A DNA stretch of 37,828 bases from Hyphomicrobiaceae bacterium (GTDB taxonomy: Bacteria > Pseudomonadota > Alphaproteobacteria > Rhizobiales > Hyphomicrobiaceae): positions 1 to 37,828 of the forward strand of contig JAEUMD010000015.1 in the NCBI GenBank assembly GCA_016793635.1. Direction: 5' to 3'. Position 1 is the first letter of the stretch. Each line of letters begins with the position of its first letter. The position numbers and the translations under genes were made by a program. Shown here piece after piece: positions 8,932-17,039 of this stretch. Below the pieces are notes generated by a model. It made no database searches, had not been told where the DNA came from, and was given only the letters and a program-made list of their open reading frames with translations.

Positions 8932-9062
8932 CGCGACGGCGTTGCGCGGCGGACGGCGCAGAACCATTCGCCCTCGAGGTCCCACTCGATCAGGTGAGCT
9001 GCGGCGACGCCTCGTGATCCGCCATGGCGAGCGCCCGAATGCGCTTCGCACACGGCAAAAAA

Positions 9063-10547
9063 CTACGTTCCGCAGTACGTCGTGTAATGCCCGAAGCTGC
9101 GAGGCGCAGGCTCGGCATAGCTCTCCGCACCTTCCTGCGCCTCGAACGGGTGGCTTAGAATCGCGAGCAGCCTATCGAACGCGGTCATGTCGCCTTCGCC
9201 TGCAGCGATGAGTGCTTCCTCGACCTTATGATTGCGCGGAATGTAGAGCGGGTTCACGAGATCCATCGCGGCCGCTCGGGCCTGGTTGTCGATGTCCTCT
9301 TCGCCGCAGCGGCGCAGGTAGCGAACGAGCCAGCCATCGAATGCCTTCGCCGGTTCGTTGAAGAGAGCCCGCGCTGGCGCCGCATCGCCACGCACTGCCT
9401 GGGCGAGCGACCGGAACAGCTTTGTGAAGTCGACGTTATCACCGTCCATCGCGGCATGGAGTTCGTTGACGAGGTCCAGGTCTGCCGGCCGCTCGTTCAC
9501 CAGTCCGAGCTTGGCCCGCATACCGCGCAGCCATTCCTGCTGATAGTGAAACGGAAAGGCGCTCATCTCGTTGGTGAGTTGCCGGATCGCGTCCTCCGCG
9601 TCGTCAGCATTGACGAGTTCGATCAGCGTTTCCGCGAACCGCGTCAAATTCCACTGGGCGATCGTCGGCTGATTGCCATAAGCGTAGCGCCCAAATCGAT
9701 CGATTGACGAGAACACCGCCTTTGGATCGTAGCTGTCGATGAAGGCGCACGGGCCGTAATCGATGGTCTCACCGGAGATGGTCATGTTGTCGGTATTCAT
9801 CACGCCATGGACGAAGCCTACGAGGACCCAGCGCGCAACCAGAGCCGCCTGGGCATCGCGCACGCGGCGGAAGAACTCCAGATAGCGGTCGTTGCGGTCC
9901 GCGATATCGGGATAGTGCCGCGCGATCGCATAGTCCGCGAGCTGCCGCACCTTTTCGGTCTCGCGGCGCGCGGCGAAGAACTGGAACGTTCCGACGCGTA
10001 AATGCGACGCGGCGACTCGGGCCAGGACCGCGCCCTTCTCCGGACCGTTGCGCAGCACCTCTTCACCTGTCAGCGACACCGCCAGCGCGCGCGTCGTCGG
10101 AATGGCAAGTGCGTGCATCGCCTCACCGATCAGGTACTCGCGCAGAACGGGGCCGAGCACCGCCTTGCCGTCGCCACCGCGCGAGAACGGCGTGCGGCCT
10201 GAGCCCTTGAGATGTATGTCGCGCCGGCGTCCAGAGCGATCGATGACCTCGCCGACGAGTAGTGCGCGGCCATCGCCGAGTTGCGGCGAGAAGCCTCCGA
10301 ACTGATGTCCCGCGTAGGCCAAGGCGATAGAGGCGGCACCTTCGGGCAGGGTCGCTCCCGTGAGCAGCGCGGCACCGCCAGGACCGGATAGCGCATCGGC
10401 ATCTATTCCGAGCTCGTCTGCCAGTTCGCCATTCAATCGCAGCACAGTGGGTGCGGGTACGGCCGCACCGCTCCACGGAACATAGAAGCCTTCAAGGTCG
10501 CGGGCATAGCTGTTGTCGAACGCGATCTGGGGCGGCTGGTCTGTCAT
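9063..10547 (-). CDS. selO: Protein adenylyltransferase SelO (YdiU family)
   Basis: A 494-residue pseudokinase that, in characterised homologues, transfers AMP from ATP to Ser/Thr/Tyr of proteins in redox homeostasis. Family signatures are intact: FDNSYA near the N-terminus, YAGHQFGGFSPQLGDGRA (78-95), LKGSGRTPFSRGGDG (113-127), the HGVMNTDN active-site motif (247-254) and the DYGP metal-binding motif (263-266). The C-terminus ends TYCGT, with Cys where eukaryotic SelO carries selenocysteine. The start at 10547 has GGAGA six nt upstream; the same frame runs open to 10970 but has no family sequence there. It is the last gene of a minus-strand run LysR-msrB-msrA-thioredoxin-like-selO, consistent with a role in oxidative stress. 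Confidence 0.95.
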   Translation of the reverse strand: MTDQPPQIAFDNSYARDLEGFYVPWSGAAVPAPTVLRLNGELADELGIDADALSGPGGAALLTGATLPEGAASIALAYAGHQFGGFSPQLGDGRALLVGEVIDRSGRRRDIHLKGSGRTPFSRGGDGKAVLGPVLREYLIGEAMHALAIPTTRALAVSLTGEEVLRNGPEKGAVLARVAASHLRVGTFQFFAARRETEKVRQLADYAIARHYPDIADRNDRYLEFFRRVRDAQAALVARWVLVGFVHGVMNTDNMTISGETIDYGPCAFIDSYDPKAVFSSIDRFGRYAYGNQPTIAQWNLTRFAETLIELVNADDAEDAIRQLTNEMSAFPFHYQQEWLRGMRAKLGLVNERPADLDLVNELHAAMDGDNVDFTKLFRSLAQAVRGDAAPARALFNEPAKAFDGWLVRYLRRCGEEDIDNQARAAAMDLVNPLYIPRNHKVEEALIAAGEGDMTAFDRLLAILSHPFEAQEGAESYAEPAPRSFGHYTTYCGT

Positions 10548-10573
10548 CGCCGGTCTCCTGCTTCTGCTGCGGA

Positions 10574-10601
10574 GGGCGGCCCGCCGGGGCCGCCCGTTTT
10601 T
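10574..10601 (+). terminator. GC-rich hairpin followed by T5 on the plus strand
   Basis: An 8-bp stem (GGGCGGCC at 10574-10581 with GGCCGCCC at 10588-10595) is followed by GTTTTT on the plus strand. Both flanking genes are transcribed on the minus strand, so for them this is a hairpin between the thioredoxin-like stop and the selO Shine-Dalgarno, preceded rather than followed by the tract. It might attenuate selO or end antisense transcription. Confidence 0.4.
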
Positions 10602-10612
10602 GCGTGTGGTCG

Positions 10613-11113
10613 TCACGCACGCTCGAGGTGCACATCCTCGGCGCCGAGTGCGGCGAGGAAGCGAACGGGATCGAGCCGGAAATCGGCATAGACCACGTTG
10701 CGCTGCGGATCGATCACCGTGAACCAGGGCGTACCGCCCGAGCGGTAGTCCGACATGAAGGTGGGATAGGGCTCGCCCGCACACGGCGTGTCGTGCCCGA
10801 AGGGAACCTTCAAGTTGTACTGCTCCTGGTTGACGCGAAGCTTGTCGAAGGTGTTGACCTCGGAGCCCTCGAACACCGTCTGGATCACAGCGAAGCCAAA
10901 ACCTTTGTCCTTGAGCTTGTCGTGCAGGTATTTCAGCGTCGGAAACCCGCGTGAGTGGCAACCCGGGCACCAGTGCTGGAAGCAGTAGATAACTTTGTAG
11001 CCGTCACCGAGATCGGCGAGACGAAGAGGATTGCTCAGTGGCTTGCCCTCGGCATCGATCCAGTCGTTGACGCGCAGTTCTTTAGCCTCGTGATGAAGTC
11101 CTCCGAATTGCAT
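10613..11113 (-). CDS. Thioredoxin-fold protein with CPGC motif
   Basis: A 166-residue thioredoxin/peroxiredoxin-fold protein with the redox motif Cys49-Pro-Gly-Cys52 in FQHWCPGCHSRG and a cis-Pro-like GGTPWF near residue 128. There is no signal peptide, so it is cytoplasmic, unlike TlpA or DsbE. It lies 72 bp after msrA and 65 bp before selO on the same strand. An obvious role is recycling the methionine sulfoxide reductases encoded just upstream, or being a SelO target, since SelO is reported to modify redox proteins. Those roles are inferred from context; the fold and motif are seen directly. Confidence 0.85.
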   Translation of the reverse strand: MQFGGLHHEAKELRVNDWIDAEGKPLSNPLRLADLGDGYKVIYCFQHWCPGCHSRGFPTLKYLHDKLKDKGFGFAVIQTVFEGSEVNTFDKLRVNQEQYNLKVPFGHDTPCAGEPYPTFMSDYRSGGTPWFTVIDPQRNVVYADFRLDPVRFLAALGAEDVHLERA

Positions 11114-11185
11114 GGCTCAACCTTTCATATCCTGGCATCCCGGTCCTTCGACGCGGGCCTGGGACAATGGGAAACGTGGTGGTGC

Positions 11186-11692
11186 CTACTCTGCAGCCGA
11201 ACGCTTCGGCAGCACCCAGTTGCTCCGCGGGTAGTGGCACGTGTAGCCGCTCGGATAGCGCTCCAGGTAATCCTGGTGCTCGGGCTCCGCTTCCCAGAAG
11301 TCGCCCACCGGCCGCACCTCGGTCACCACCTTGCCCGGCCAAAGACGTGAAGCGTCGACGTCGGCGATGGTATCCTCGGCCACACGCTTCTGCTCCTCGG
11401 ACGTGTAGTAGATGCCCGAGCGATAGCTCGGGCCGCGGTCGTTACCTTGCCGGTTCGGCGTCGTCGGATCGTGAATCTGGAAGAAGAACTCGAGCAGCTT
11501 GCGGAAGCTCGTCTTCTCCGGATCGAAATAGATCTCGATGCCCTCGGCATGCGTACCGTGGTTGCGGTAGGTGGCGTTCTTGACGTCACCGCCGGTGTAG
11601 CCCACGCGGGTCTTCTCGATACCTGGCAGCTTGCGGATGAGATCCTGCATGCCCCAGAAGCAGCCGCCGGCCAAAACAGCTCGCTCGGTCAT
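11186..11692 (-). CDS. msrA: Peptide methionine-S-sulfoxide reductase MsrA
   Basis: A 168-residue enzyme that reduces the S epimer of methionine sulfoxide in proteins. The catalytic Cys11 sits in the family signature GGCFWG, followed by RVGYTGG, the Y-R-N-H-G-T-H-A-E block near residues 42-49, and [17 protein letters not shown]. Length is typical. Its ATG shares one base with the msrB stop codon (TGATG at 11692), so the two are almost certainly translationally coupled. The order msrB then msrA is common in proteobacteria. Confidence 0.97.
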   Translation of the reverse strand: MTERAVLAGGCFWGMQDLIRKLPGIEKTRVGYTGGDVKNATYRNHGTHAEGIEIYFDPEKTSFRKLLEFFFQIHDPTTPNRQGNDRGPSYRSGIYYTSEEQKRVAEDTIADVDASRLWPGKVVTEVRPVGDFWEAEPEHQDYLERYPSGYTCHYPRSNWVLPKRSAAE

Positions 11693-12135
11693 CAGCTTTC
11701 CTCCACTTGATCGAGGTACGCACCGTACCCCTCTGCTTCCATCTGATCCTTCGGCACGAAACGCAGTGCCGCCGAGTTGATGCAGTAGCGCATGCCGCCC
11801 ATCTCGCGTGGCCCATCGGGAAAGACGTGCCCGAGGTGGCTATCGCCATGGGCCGAGCGGACCTCCGTTCGGATCATGCCGTGCGAGATGTCGCGCAACT
11901 CGTTGACGTTCTCGGTGACGATCGGCTTCGAGAATGCCGGCCAGCCGCAACCCGAGTTGAACTTCGCAGACGAAGCGAACAGCGGCTCACCCGAGACGAC
12001 ATCGACGTAGATGCCCGGTTCGAAGTGATCGTCATACTCGCCGGTGAAGGGTCGCTCGGTACCGCTGCGCTGCGTCACCCGGAACTGCTCGGGCGAAAGG
12101 CGGGCGATGGCCTCGGCGGTCTTTTTGTATGTCAT
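11692..12135 (-). CDS. msrB: Peptide methionine-R-sulfoxide reductase MsrB
   Basis: A 147-residue enzyme reducing the R epimer of methionine sulfoxide. It shows the family blocks [42 protein letters not shown] and the catalytic Cys118 in [12 protein letters not shown]. It lacks the two CxxC pairs of the zinc-binding form, so it is the non-zinc type. The start has a near-perfect AAGGAGG seven nt upstream. A 100-bp gap with AT-rich stretches separates it from the LysR gene upstream, so it may have its own promoter. Confidence 0.97.
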   Translation of the reverse strand: MTYKKTAEAIARLSPEQFRVTQRSGTERPFTGEYDDHFEPGIYVDVVSGEPLFASSAKFNSGCGWPAFSKPIVTENVNELRDISHGMIRTEVRSAHGDSHLGHVFPDGPREMGGMRYCINSAALRFVPKDQMEAEGYGAYLDQVEES

Positions 12136-12235
12136 CGGGTCCTCCTTCTGTTGGCGCTGACGGCAATTTATGTATCGACGTGGCGGATGTGAAATAGCCG
12201 CGGACTATAGTTTCAATACCTTCCCTGGCGCAGGC

Positions 12236-13114
12236 TCACGCCCGCCAGTCGAAGGCGCGGGCAAGCTCCAGTATCTGGCGAACCTCGCGCGGATTGCCAG
12301 ATCCAGAGACAGCCGAAAGCGTCACCTGCCGGAAAAGGTCGAGCCCCTCGACGGGGCGCAGCGTGATCCCGGGCACAACGGCGGAGCGCTCGGGAAGCGC
12401 GCAGACACCGACACCCTCGGCGACGAGTTGCTGCACCCAATCCTCGCGCTCGGATTGTATGCGCGGACGCATGACGATGTTCCTGTCCATGAAGTGCATG
12501 ACGAGCTGGGACCGGAACTCGCAGTTGATGCGATCGATGTACGGCTCGCTCGCCATCTCCTCCGTCGCAACCAGATCGCGAGCGGCGAGCCGATGGCGCG
12601 CACCAACCGCCAGCATCAGCCGCTCCGAGAAGAGCGGCACGATCTCGAGCTTGCCGTTGGGCATCGGCGCGGACGGTAGTATGCAGAGGTTGTACTTCCC
12701 AGTGAGCACAGCGTCCTCGTTCTCGCCCGGCAGCATGGGATGGAGGTGCAGCTCGGCCGAGGGAAGCTGACCGACGACGTGGCCGAAGAACGGGGCGAAG
12801 GCTCCGGGCGAAATGGTCGAGGCGATGCCGACGAGTAGAAGCCGGCGGTGTCCCGCGACGGAGTTCTCGGCGACATGGTAGACGTTGCCGATCAATCCAT
12901 CGATGCGCATGAACTCGACTTGCAGCTCACGCCCGAGCGCCGTCAGCCGCGTATCCTTGCCGTCGCGATAGACGAGCGGCGCGCCCAGCTCTTCCTCGAG
13001 CCGTTGAATGGACCGGGTGAGGCTTGGCTGGGAAATTCCGCTTTGCCGCGCCGCCTCTGTGAAATTGAGAGTTCCGGCGAGATTGAGGAAGTACTTTATC
13101 TGGCTCAGTTCCAT
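12236..13114 (-). CDS. LysR-family transcriptional regulator
   Basis: A 292-residue regulator with the usual architecture: an N-terminal winged helix-turn-helix (about 2-60; FNFTEAARQSGISQPSLTRS core) and a substrate-binding-like effector domain (about 88-290) containing four cysteines. It is immediately upstream of msrB-msrA on the same strand. LysR proteins usually regulate a divergent neighbour, but none is close here, so it may control its own downstream operon. A link to oxidative damage is plausible from position; the effector is unknown, and the cysteine arrangement does not obviously match OxyR. Confidence 0.9.
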   Translation of the reverse strand: MELSQIKYFLNLAGTLNFTEAARQSGISQPSLTRSIQRLEEELGAPLVYRDGKDTRLTALGRELQVEFMRIDGLIGNVYHVAENSVAGHRRLLLVGIASTISPGAFAPFFGHVVGQLPSAELHLHPMLPGENEDAVLTGKYNLCILPSAPMPNGKLEIVPLFSERLMLAVGARHRLAARDLVATEEMASEPYIDRINCEFRSQLVMHFMDRNIVMRPRIQSEREDWVQQLVAEGVGVCALPERSAVVPGITLRPVEGLDLFRQVTLSAVSGSGNPREVRQILELARAFDWRA

Positions 13115-13935
13115 ATCACCCGATTCCCCGCGTCTCTCGATCAGCTTCGTGTCCGGACGGAACTGCTGCGGTCATTGGAAGCCGTGAACTAGAGAAAAAT
13201 CGCAAACCTCGTGGAGACTAACGCCGACGGCCACAGCTTGCCATCCGCCCGGCAGCTGGGCGGATACCTCGGGACGCCATTGACTGCGATGGACTGCGGC
13301 CGCGATCCATCTCGGTCACCAATTGAACTCTGAACCGGAACTCTAATTTGGGAGCCGGGTGGGCTTCCCGCGTTTTCGAGGAAAACGAAGAGCGTGTCGA
13401 CCACGGTCAATCGCGCTTTTGCGGGCATCGTCTGGACTCGAGAACGCAAGCAATCGACCAGCGTGCGAAGCCATCACAGCGGCCGTGCGCAGATGGCTCA
13501 GATTAGGGCTCAGTTGGCAGCTCAAGCGGCCCCTAGACAGATCCAACAGCAACAGATGTTCGCGCAGCACTGGCGCAGGCAGATGACGGCGCGGCCACGA
13601 CGACGCCATCGCGTGAATTAAGTTTGAACGGTATCGTCATTGTCAGGCTGACGCCTTGGGCGCTTCGCCGCCGCTGCCCGTGTTCGCCCCCCCCCAACTG
13701 CCAAACAGGCTCCCGGAGCGCGGCCGACCGCACATCGATCTTTTCGCTATGGTCGACTGGGGGCCGAGCATCACCCGAGCATGAACCGCCTCAAGGAAAC
13801 TTGAGCCGAGGCATGCCGCGCTGAGCGTGGACGAAGGGCCTCGTGTCGCCGGCCGTGCGCAGAGGCCGGGAAAGTGGCGGGCTTAAAGACGCTCGCTCAC
13901 TGACCGGGACCGCTCTGCTCCGACCTGCGATGCGC
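13115..13935. other. 821-bp intergenic region, no convincing gene
   Basis: This lies between the LysR start and the L,D-transpeptidase stop. A plus-strand frame at 13394-13621 contains a Gln-rich segment (AAPRQIQQQQMFAQHW) that could be a small protein or the tail of a decayed one, but no good ribosome binding site or homology supports it. A run of nine C lies near 13687-13696. The reverse-strand frames look like noise. The size is unusual for an otherwise compact region. Confidence 0.4.
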
Positions 13936-15681
13936 TCAATCTCCGAACAGCGATGCGAACGGGCTGTAGGGTTCACTACTCGCCGTCGACGACCGCGAGC
14001 GGTGCTTGCGTCGCGACGAACTGGCTGGGCGGACCGGTTGCCCGTCGTCGGCCGACGCTTCCGAGCGCGGCGCGGGCGCGCTGGCGACCGAGACGGTGTG
14101 CCCCTCGAGCGCCGAGGCGACGCGGCTGTCGAGACCATAGATGTCGGACCGCGTGACGAGTTTTCCGTCGTCAACGACCTCGACCGTGAAATAGTTGATG
14201 TGAACAGGGATCGGCGTCGAAAGCGTCACTTGCTCTCCGCGCCGCTCCGATGCCTTGACCTGCTCCTTCGTCCAGCCCTTGTCGTGAGCAAGCAGCACTT
14301 CGGCCAAATGCATCGGGTTCTGCACGCGCATGCAGCCGTGACTGAACGCACGCACGGCGCCGCCGAACAGGTGTCTCTCCTGCGTATCGTGCATGTAGAC
14401 GTCGTGCTTGTTGGGGAAGCGGAACTTGACGATGCCGAGCACGTTTCGCTGTCCGGCAGGCTGCGTGAAATCAAAGCTGCGGATATCCACTTTTTCCCAG
14501 TCGACACTGTCGGGATCGACCGGCCTGCCGCCGCGCGAGGCAATGAGGCCGTGCGCCCGGAGCACCGACGACGCCGGCGGCTTGAAGGAAAACCAGTTGC
14601 TACCGCTGTTGCGGAGCTTTGGGCCGAGCTCATGAGACTTGATTCCGGACGGCACGCCCCACGACGGGTGGAAAATGACGAACTGCATATCGGCGGAGAA
14701 GATCGGCGTCGGGCTCGACGTCTTGCCGACGACGATCCGTTCCGACAGAACGACCTTGCCGTTGTCGACCACGCGGGTGATCTGCTCCGTGATGCTGTTC
14801 CACACGTAGAACGCGCCCAACTCCGGCGGCATCCAGCGCCAGCGCTCCATGTTGACCACGAGTTGGCGTTCGGTCACGGCCGCCGGTTTCGCTTTCGAGC
14901 CGGGCGCCGCCTCTCCAGCCGCCCCGCCGGCCTCCTTGCGCAATGTGAGCAGTGCCTGACGCAGCTTCTCGAACTGTGGGTGCTTGGGATGGAGATCGCG
15001 CAGGTAGGCATCGGCCGCCGCGGCGGCGCCAATGCCCTGCAGCACGGTCTTCGGCTCGAACACGACGGGCTTCTGATCGAACTTCCTGCTGACCGTTGCG
15101 GGTTCGAGCCGGCCGCCGCGCGCGTGGCGGGCATAGGTGAGAACGGCGAGCGCCAGCTTCACCTCCGCTTCGGCGAGCATGTCGGGAGTCACTGGAGCTG
15201 ATAGCGCGACCGGAAGATCGAACGCCTTGGCTTCGAGCCCCCAGTCTTCGGCGCGCGCGATCTCGGCGGCCGCCTGCGTGCCACGCTCCGTCAATCCGTC
15301 CTTACCGGTCCACACCGGCGACTTGTGCTCGCCGTAATAGGTAGCCGCAGCGGCGAGATCGTCCTTGTCGACGGACGACTGCTTCGTGGAAAATGCTGCG
15401 AGTTTCTCCCGGACCAGTACGACAACCGGATCAGCCTCTGCCGGCGCCGTTGCCTCGTCCAGGGGGACGGTGCCGCCCGGCGCGGCCGGTGCACCAGCAT
15501 TCGACGGAGGCGGAGTGAGCGGGTCGGGCGCACCCGATTCCGGAACCGGTCCGCGATCGTTGTCGAGATCGACGGCGGCGTGCGACGAGCTCGATTGCGC
15601 CAAGGCGGGCAGCGCCGTCCCACCCTGCAACAACGCGCAGAGAATGGCGATCGTCGTCGCATTCAACCTGCCAAGGCTCAT
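13936..15681 (-). CDS. YcbB-type murein L,D-transpeptidase
   Basis: A protein of about 581 residues that makes 3-3 cross-links in peptidoglycan. The ATG at 15681 has GGAG seven nt upstream and yields a signal peptide ending LPALAQ. A Ser/Pro/Ala-rich linker follows, then the YcbB scaffold domain (about 80-270), with MERWRWMPPELG introducing the catalytic domain. The active site is intact: His in MHDTQERHLFGG and Cys about 450 in SHGCMRV. The tail is Ser/Arg-rich, basic and probably disordered. YcbB-type enzymes work in the periplasm and confer beta-lactam tolerance when they bypass penicillin-binding proteins. Neighbours suggest no operon. A 452-codon frame on the opposite strand is its shadow. 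Confidence 0.93.
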   Translation of the reverse strand: MSLGRLNATTIAILCALLQGGTALPALAQSSSSHAAVDLDNDRGPVPESGAPDPLTPPPSNAGAPAAPGGTVPLDEATAPAEADPVVVLVREKLAAFSTKQSSVDKDDLAAAATYYGEHKSPVWTGKDGLTERGTQAAAEIARAEDWGLEAKAFDLPVALSAPVTPDMLAEAEVKLALAVLTYARHARGGRLEPATVSRKFDQKPVVFEPKTVLQGIGAAAAADAYLRDLHPKHPQFEKLRQALLTLRKEAGGAAGEAAPGSKAKPAAVTERQLVVNMERWRWMPPELGAFYVWNSITEQITRVVDNGKVVLSERIVVGKTSSPTPIFSADMQFVIFHPSWGVPSGIKSHELGPKLRNSGSNWFSFKPPASSVLRAHGLIASRGGRPVDPDSVDWEKVDIRSFDFTQPAGQRNVLGIVKFRFPNKHDVYMHDTQERHLFGGAVRAFSHGCMRVQNPMHLAEVLLAHDKGWTKEQVKASERRGEQVTLSTPIPVHINYFTVEVVDDGKLVTRSDIYGLDSRVASALEGHTVSVASAPAPRSEASADDGQPVRPASSSRRKHRSRSSTASSEPYSPFASLFGD

Positions 15682-15985
15682 GCTCAACTCCACTGCATCG
15701 TTCGCGGGGCCCGATATGATCGATCACGACACATAGCCTTCAGATGAGCCGCGGCCAACCTTGGAATCGCCGCAACAGTCAGCCGGCGCTCCCGAAGCCC
15801 TGGCACCACCGCGAGCGCCCGCGTGGAACCGCTTGCATATCAATGGAAAAAGTTGAGCGTGGCAGGATGGCCCTGGCGGGCATGCTTCTGCAATCCCTTG
15901 GGTGCCAGGCCACCGCCGCGAGGGGCAAAACACCCGTTGGCAGACTCCGCGCCTGCAGTGCCCCTAACCATCAGTGCTCCGCGCT
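15682..15985. other. 304-bp gap upstream of the L,D-transpeptidase
   Basis: This probably carries the L,D-transpeptidase promoter and the trailer of the minus-strand LysR gene. No gene, hairpin with T-run or repeat was recognised. Confidence 0.4.
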
Positions 15986-16927
15986 TCAATCGCCGACCGT
16001 CGGCAGGCGCGCCAGAAGCTCGGCCAAATGCTGCCGCATGGCCTTCGCGAACTCCCGCGGTATCGCCCCAAGCTCCCTGTGGCGCGCGACCAGCGTCAAC
16101 GTCCGCGAGATGCGCGGCCCCGGCAATCGCATCGCATGCACCTTGCTCGGGGCGAGTTGCGCTTCGTGGATGCACAGCGGCGTCGAGATGGCAAACGCCC
16201 CGCCCCGGGCGACGCTCGCCGTCACGCCGAACGGCGTATCGAACTCCATCCCACGTTCTGGCTCGAAACCCAGCCGCCGCAAATGCCGCTCGATCTCGAC
16301 CCCGGTCTGCGAACGAGCACTGAAGCGGACGAAGGGAGCGCGCTCGGCAAGTCGTTTCAAGTCGGTGACGCTGCGCACCGGCTCCATTCCCTTGGCAAGA
16401 AGCAGCACATAAGGCTCTCGGACCAGCTCGTAGCGTTCGAGCCCCGGCGTTTCCTGCAAATCGTCGACACCAATGAGCATGTCCAACCGCCGCGTCAGCA
16501 GCGCGCTGGCGTGAGCTGCCGTCAATCCCGACAGCACCGACACCTGATCCGCTTGCGCGCCGAGCCATTGCGCAACCTCGACGCTCAAGGCGCGGCCAAG
16601 CGAGTCGACGAGGCCGACACGGAGCTGTGGTACGCGACCCTGCGCGGCTCCCCGCAGCAAGGCCGGAATCTCCCGCGCATCCTCGATCAGCGCTGCCGCC
16701 CGCTGGCGGAGGAGGCCACCAGCGGGGGTCAGTGCCAACGGTCGGACAGCACGGTCGAAGAGTGCGGCGCCGCACTTGCGCTCCAACTCGGCGATGGCCA
16801 GCGAAACCGCGGGCTGTGTGACGCGGATCTGGCGTGCAGCCGCGGCCATACCGCCTGCCTCGCATACCGCGAGAAAGATCTCGAGCGACCTGAGGTCGAA
16901 GAGTGGATCGGTGCCGGCTTCGATCAT
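15986..16927 (-). CDS. LysR-family regulator divergent from mgdABCD
   Basis: A 313-residue LysR regulator: N-terminal helix-turn-helix (about 10-68; GGMAAAARQIRVTQPAVSLA) and an effector-binding domain. I chose the ATG at 16927 because the family N-terminus (FDLRSLEIFLAVCEAG) follows a few residues later; the frame continues upstream to 17038 without family sequence. It is divergently transcribed from the NMG dehydrogenase operon with 112 bp between starts, the classical arrangement for a LysR gene and its target, and a 17-bp palindrome lies in that gap. The effector could be NMG, gamma-glutamylmethylamide or methylamine (inference). Confidence 0.9.
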   Translation of the reverse strand: MIEAGTDPLFDLRSLEIFLAVCEAGGMAAAARQIRVTQPAVSLAIAELERKCGAALFDRAVRPLALTPAGGLLRQRAAALIEDAREIPALLRGAAQGRVPQLRVGLVDSLGRALSVEVAQWLGAQADQVSVLSGLTAAHASALLTRRLDMLIGVDDLQETPGLERYELVREPYVLLLAKGMEPVRSVTDLKRLAERAPFVRFSARSQTGVEIERHLRRLGFEPERGMEFDTPFGVTASVARGGAFAISTPLCIHEAQLAPSKVHAMRLPGPRISRTLTLVARHRELGAIPREFAKAMRQHLAELLARLPTVGD

Positions 16928-16935
16928 TCGCGAAG

Positions 16936-16952
16936 TATAAGTCACGCTTATA
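16936..16952. promoter_or_regulatory. Putative LysR operator (TATAAG-N5-CTTATA)
   Basis: This is a perfect inverted repeat of 6-bp arms around TCACG, containing the T-N11-A signature of LysR boxes. It starts 9 bp upstream of the LysR ATG and 84-104 bp upstream of mgdA. That is a natural place for autorepression of the regulator and activation of the dehydrogenase operon. It is also one of the few AT-rich spots in the gap and could overlap a -10 element. Confidence 0.6.
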
Positions 16953-17039
16953 TTTTCATCCAGCCCGGCGTGGCGTCCACTCGCCGCGACCGTAAATGCC
17001 TCCTGACAGGCGGCGTGGCACCGGCAGCCGAGGAGCACA

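Noticed and set aside
10548-10970. In-frame extension upstream of selO
   Set aside because: It overlaps the CPGC thioredoxin-fold gene on the same strand, has no SelO-like sequence, and the ATG at 10547 has a good ribosome binding site.
13843-15201. 452-codon plus-strand frame opposite the L,D-transpeptidase
   Set aside because: It lies antisense to a gene with intact SHGC motif and signal peptide; its translation is Arg/Ala/Asp-rich with no family features, typical of GC-rich shadow frames.
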